A stretch of 7,353 nt of DNA from assembly GCA_003135495.1 (NCBI GenBank), contig PLBX01000494.1, forward strand, positions 2,494 through 9,846. Direction: 5' to 3'. Position numbers and translations under genes: made by a program. Source of the stretch: Acidobacteriaceae bacterium (GTDB lineage Bacteria > Acidobacteriota > Terriglobia > Terriglobales > Acidobacteriaceae). Under the pieces are notes generated by a model. The model was not told the DNA's origin. It made no database searches and was given only the letters and a program-made list of their open reading frames with translations. Each line of letters starts with the position of its first letter. Position 1 is the first letter of the stretch. Positions 4,805 to 7,353 of the stretch are shown piece by piece.

Positions 4805-7353
4805 ATGAACAAGGAATTGTACGTATCAACCACGCCTCACGAAACCAAAGTGGGGATAACGGAAGATGATCAGCTAGCAGAAATTTACCTCGAACGGGAA
4901 AACGAATACACCTTAGCCGGCTCGATTTATAAGGGCCGTGTGACGCGCGTGCTGCCAGGCATGCAGTCGGCCTTTGTTGATATTGGCCTAGAGCGCGACG
5001 CTTTTCTCTACGTCTCCGATTTCATGGATTTGGAACAGCAGGATGAAGACTTGGATGAAGCCATTCCAGCCAATCGTCCGGTTACGGATTCCCGTCCTCG
5101 CAACGGCCAAGAAGCCAATGGAGGCTCTCTGGAAGCGCATACGGGCCAAAGTCAAGTTGGCGCCGGCGAAGGAGTAGAACCGCAGGCGGCTTCGTCAGAA
5201 ACGACAGGCGATGCCTCCTCCTCGTCGCGTGATTTCCGCGGCCGCCGCCGCCGTCGTGGTCGTAGAGGAGAAACTGGCGACCGGGGCGGACAGGCTCATG
5301 GTGAGCGTCCAGAGCGCAGTGAGGTACGAACCGAACCGATCACCGAAGCCCGCGGCGAAACCATCAGCGAGACTCATAACGAACTTCAGAACGAATCGCG
5401 ACCGGAACCTCGGAATGAACCACGGAATGACTCGCGCAACGACCGCTTCAGCCGAACCGATCGTTCAGGACGCGGACGCTCCGAATCGCGCTTCCAGCGG
5501 CCGGCGCCAACCACCGCTCGCCCGGGCCGCGACTACGATTACGGTCCTCCCCCGGGTTATCAGCCAATCCTGCTTCCGGGCGAATCCATCTCCAAGTACC
5601 AGAAGCAATCGCGTAATCAGGCTGAGGTTCAAGTGTTGCCGCCGGAAAACACGGCAGCAGCGGATCGACCGAGCTCAGCCTCGATCATCACAAGCTTTCC
5701 TGACGATGAACCCATCTTCGCATCGACAATTGCCGAGCCCCTTCATGAACAGCATGATCATGTGACGGAAGCGGAAGCTGACGAAGATGTGCACGGCGCT
5801 GTTTACAACGCTCCTGGCTACCAGCGCAGTGAAGCGTCAGAGTTTGCGGAAGAATCAGCGGCTCGCGAGCGCGTAAAGCGCGCCTTAATGACAGATGAGT
5901 CGCCACATGAGGCACCCCAGGCGGCCGCCACGCAAGCCGCCCAAGATATTGCCCGTGAGATTGTGCACGGTCATGTTGAGGAGCAAGAGATTGAGGAAGA
6001 AGAAGCTGAACTGACGTCTTACGGAGAAGAGCCGGGAGACGACGAAGGTTTTGAAGAACTCGAAGAAGAGACGCGAGCCGCCAGTGATGAAATGCCGCAG
6101 TCCGCGTCGGAAGTAACATCTTCTGCCGAGTTTGTGCTCGAATCCGCTGCCGCCAGCGAAACCGTAGCAAGTGGCGAGGCGGTTCCAGAGGCAGTTTTAG
6201 AAGCTGAAGAACGCGAAGCCGAGGAAATGGAAGTGGAAGAAGCGCAAGCCGAAGCCGAGGCGCTGCTTGAGGCTGAGGCCATCGGCGAGGGAACCATGGA
6301 CGCCAGCGCAGAAGTACGCGGCCCCGCTCCCGAAGCGATGCTCACGCAAAGGACTCAACGTCGCGCACCTGAACGCGGCTTTGATCGAGGCCGCGGACGG
6401 CGCGGCGGACGCCGTTTCCGCAGCCGTGAGAACAGCGTGGTCCCGCAAATCAGCGAACTGCTCAAAGAGGGCCAGGAGGTTCTAATCCAGATTGCAAAAG
6501 AGCCAATCGCCAAGAAGGGCGCGCGCATCACCTCTCACATCGCGCTGCCAGGGCGCTTTCTGGTTTTCATGCCCACTGTCACGCACATCGGCGTCAGCCG
6601 TAAGATTGCCTCCGACGAAGAGCGCCAGCGCCTCAAGAGGGTTCTGGTGAACGAGCGCGGTGAGGCCTCCGGCGGATTCATCGTGCGCACAGCTGCCGAG
6701 GGTGCCTCGGAAGAAGACCTTCGCGCTGACTTGCGGTTCCTGATGAATCTCTGGAATGACATCAAGCAGAGGTCGGACTCCTCGAAGTCTCCAGCGCTCA
6801 TCTATCATGACCTGTCGCTGATCGAGCGCATTCTGCGCGACCAGGTGAGCTCGAACTTCTCAAACATCTGGGTCGACTCAGAAGCCGATTACGAACGCAT
6901 CGTGCGTTTCCTCAATCGCTTCTCGCCGACGCTGGTCCGCCGCGTCAAGCTCTACACCAAGGAGACGCCTCTCTTTGAGCATTTCGGCATCCAAGACGAG
7001 ATATCGAAGGCGCTGCGCTCCAAGGTCTGGCTCAAGAGCGGTGGCTCCATCGTCATTAACCAGACTGAAGCCCTGGTCGCCATCGACATCAATACCGGCA
7101 AGTATGTCGGCAAGTCGGCGCGGCTCGAGGACACCATCGTCAAGACGAACCTCGACGCCGTCCCGGAGATTGTCCGACAGATTCGGCTCCGCGACCTGGG
7201 CGGCATCATCGTTATCGACTTCATCGACATGGACGAACGCAAGAACCGCTTCAAGGTTCTGGCCGCCCTTGAAGAAGCCCTCAAGGCCGACCGCGCCCCA
7301 ACCAAGGTGCTGCAGTTCAATGACTTCGGCCTGGTCGCCATCACCCGCAAGCG
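4805..7353 (+). CDS. rng: Rne/Rng-family ribonuclease with large insert in its S1 domain (3' end outside window)
   Basis: Endoribonuclease of the RNase E/G family, cutting single-stranded AU-rich RNA in mRNA decay and rRNA/tRNA processing. 849 complete codons are visible and the frame is open to the window edge. Residues 1-18 and about 24-76 form the start of the catalytic half and the first part of an S1 domain (YKGRVTRVLPGMQSAFVDIG, then FLYVSDF). The S1 domain resumes only at about 545 (ISELLKEGQEVLIQIAKEP, then KKGARITSHIALPG and FLVFMP). The 5'-sensor and DNase I-like parts follow. D761 (VAIDINTGK) and D805 (IIVIDFIDM) correspond to catalytic D303 and D346 of E. coli RNase E. The window ends at VAITRKR, before the expected Zn-link cysteines. 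Residues about 77-543 are a low-complexity insert: an Arg-rich block (145-155), Asn/Arg/Glu repeats (about 193-235), a Glu-rich segment (about 318-505) and an RG-rich block (524-541). The start is supported by GGAG at 4796-4799. Whether it is Rne or Rng cannot be settled without the C-terminus. Confidence 0.93.
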   Translation, partial: MNKELYVSTTPHETKVGITEDDQLAEIYLERENEYTLAGSIYKGRVTRVLPGMQSAFVDIGLERDAFLYVSDFMDLEQQDEDLDEAIPANRPVTDSRPRNGQEANGGSLEAHTGQSQVGAGEGVEPQAASSETTGDASSSSRDFRGRRRRRGRRGETGDRGGQAHGERPERSEVRTEPITEARGETISETHNELQNESRPEPRNEPRNDSRNDRFSRTDRSGRGRSESRFQRPAPTTARPGRDYDYGPPPGYQPILLPGESISKYQKQSRNQAEVQVLPPENTAAADRPSSASIITSFPDDEPIFASTIAEPLHEQHDHVTEAEADEDVHGAVYNAPGYQRSEASEFAEESAARERVKRALMTDESPHEAPQAAATQAAQDIAREIVHGHVEEQEIEEEEAELTSYGEEPGDDEGFEELEEETRAASDEMPQSASEVTSSAEFVLESAAASETVASGEAVPEAVLEAEEREAEEMEVEEAQAEAEALLEAEAIGEGTMDASAEVRGPAPEAMLTQRTQRRAPERGFDRGRGRRGGRRFRSRENSVVPQISELLKEGQEVLIQIAKEPIAKKGARITSHIALPGRFLVFMPTVTHIGVSRKIASDEERQRLKRVLVNERGEASGGFIVRTAAEGASEEDLRADLRFLMNLWNDIKQRSDSSKSPALIYHDLSLIERILRDQVSSNFSNIWVDSEADYERIVRFLNRFSPTLVRRVKLYTKETPLFEHFGIQDEISKALRSKVWLKSGGSIVINQTEALVAIDINTGKYVGKSARLEDTIVKTNLDAVPEIVRQIRLRDLGGIIVIDFIDMDERKNRFKVLAALEEALKADRAPTKVLQFNDFGLVAITRK

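Noticed and set aside
5211..5765. Plus-strand 184-codon ORF overlapping the ribonuclease
   Set aside because: It is a different frame of the Arg/Glu-rich insert; the biased composition removes stop codons. The ribonuclease frame is uninterrupted from 4805 and carries all family motifs.
5688..7350. Several minus-strand ORFs (60-160 codons) opposite the ribonuclease
   Set aside because: Low-complexity Ser/Ala or Arg/Leu translations produced by reading the GC-rich insert and core backwards; no domain recognised.

Overview
The window looks like the chromosome of a moderately GC-rich bacterium, most likely an acidobacterium (Acidobacteriota). This is inferred from the combination of gene types and from the form of the proteins: a CxxC-x17-CxxC zinc-ribbon protein, a secreted FecR-like protein with a C-terminal membrane segment, and a very long Rne/Rng ribonuclease next to rodA. 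It is not proven by any single marker. No insertion sequence, CRISPR array, tRNA or rRNA is visible, and the region reads as ordinary housekeeping chromosome.

Layout from left to right: a small double zinc-ribbon protein (31-351, +); a convergent stand-alone response-regulator receiver (394-852, -); a 134-bp divergent intergenic region with three evenly spaced inverted repeats (about 876-918); an MtaB-type tRNA methylthiotransferase (987-2492, +), whose GTG start lies almost on top of both its promoter and its only Shine-Dalgarno-like sequence; a short promoter region; a secreted FecR-like protein (2583-3266, +); the cell-wall glycosyltransferase RodA (3330-4418, +); a 386-bp gene-free stretch; and an Rne/Rng ribonuclease that starts at 4805 and runs off the right edge (849 complete codons visible, both catalytic aspartates present).

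Two places deserve attention. First, the ribonuclease carries roughly 465 extra residues, low in complexity and apparently disordered, inserted inside its S1 RNA-binding domain. The insert has arginine-rich ends and a glutamate-rich middle. It resembles a degradosome-type scaffold, but it sits inside the catalytic half rather than at a terminus. Second, the 386-bp stretch before this gene looks like a long structured 5' leader. It holds several GC-rich hairpins, a 10-codon upstream ORF with a near-perfect ribosome binding site that can be folded away, and a 10-bp-stem hairpin 59 bases before the rne start codon. Together these suggest post-transcriptional control, possibly autoregulation of the ribonuclease, as is known for E. 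coli rne.

Functionally the genes cover RNA modification (mtaB), RNA processing and decay (rne) and cell elongation (rodA). The rodA-then-rne order recalls the cell-shape/rng clusters of other bacteria. The zinc-ribbon, receiver and FecR-like proteins have no assignable specific process.
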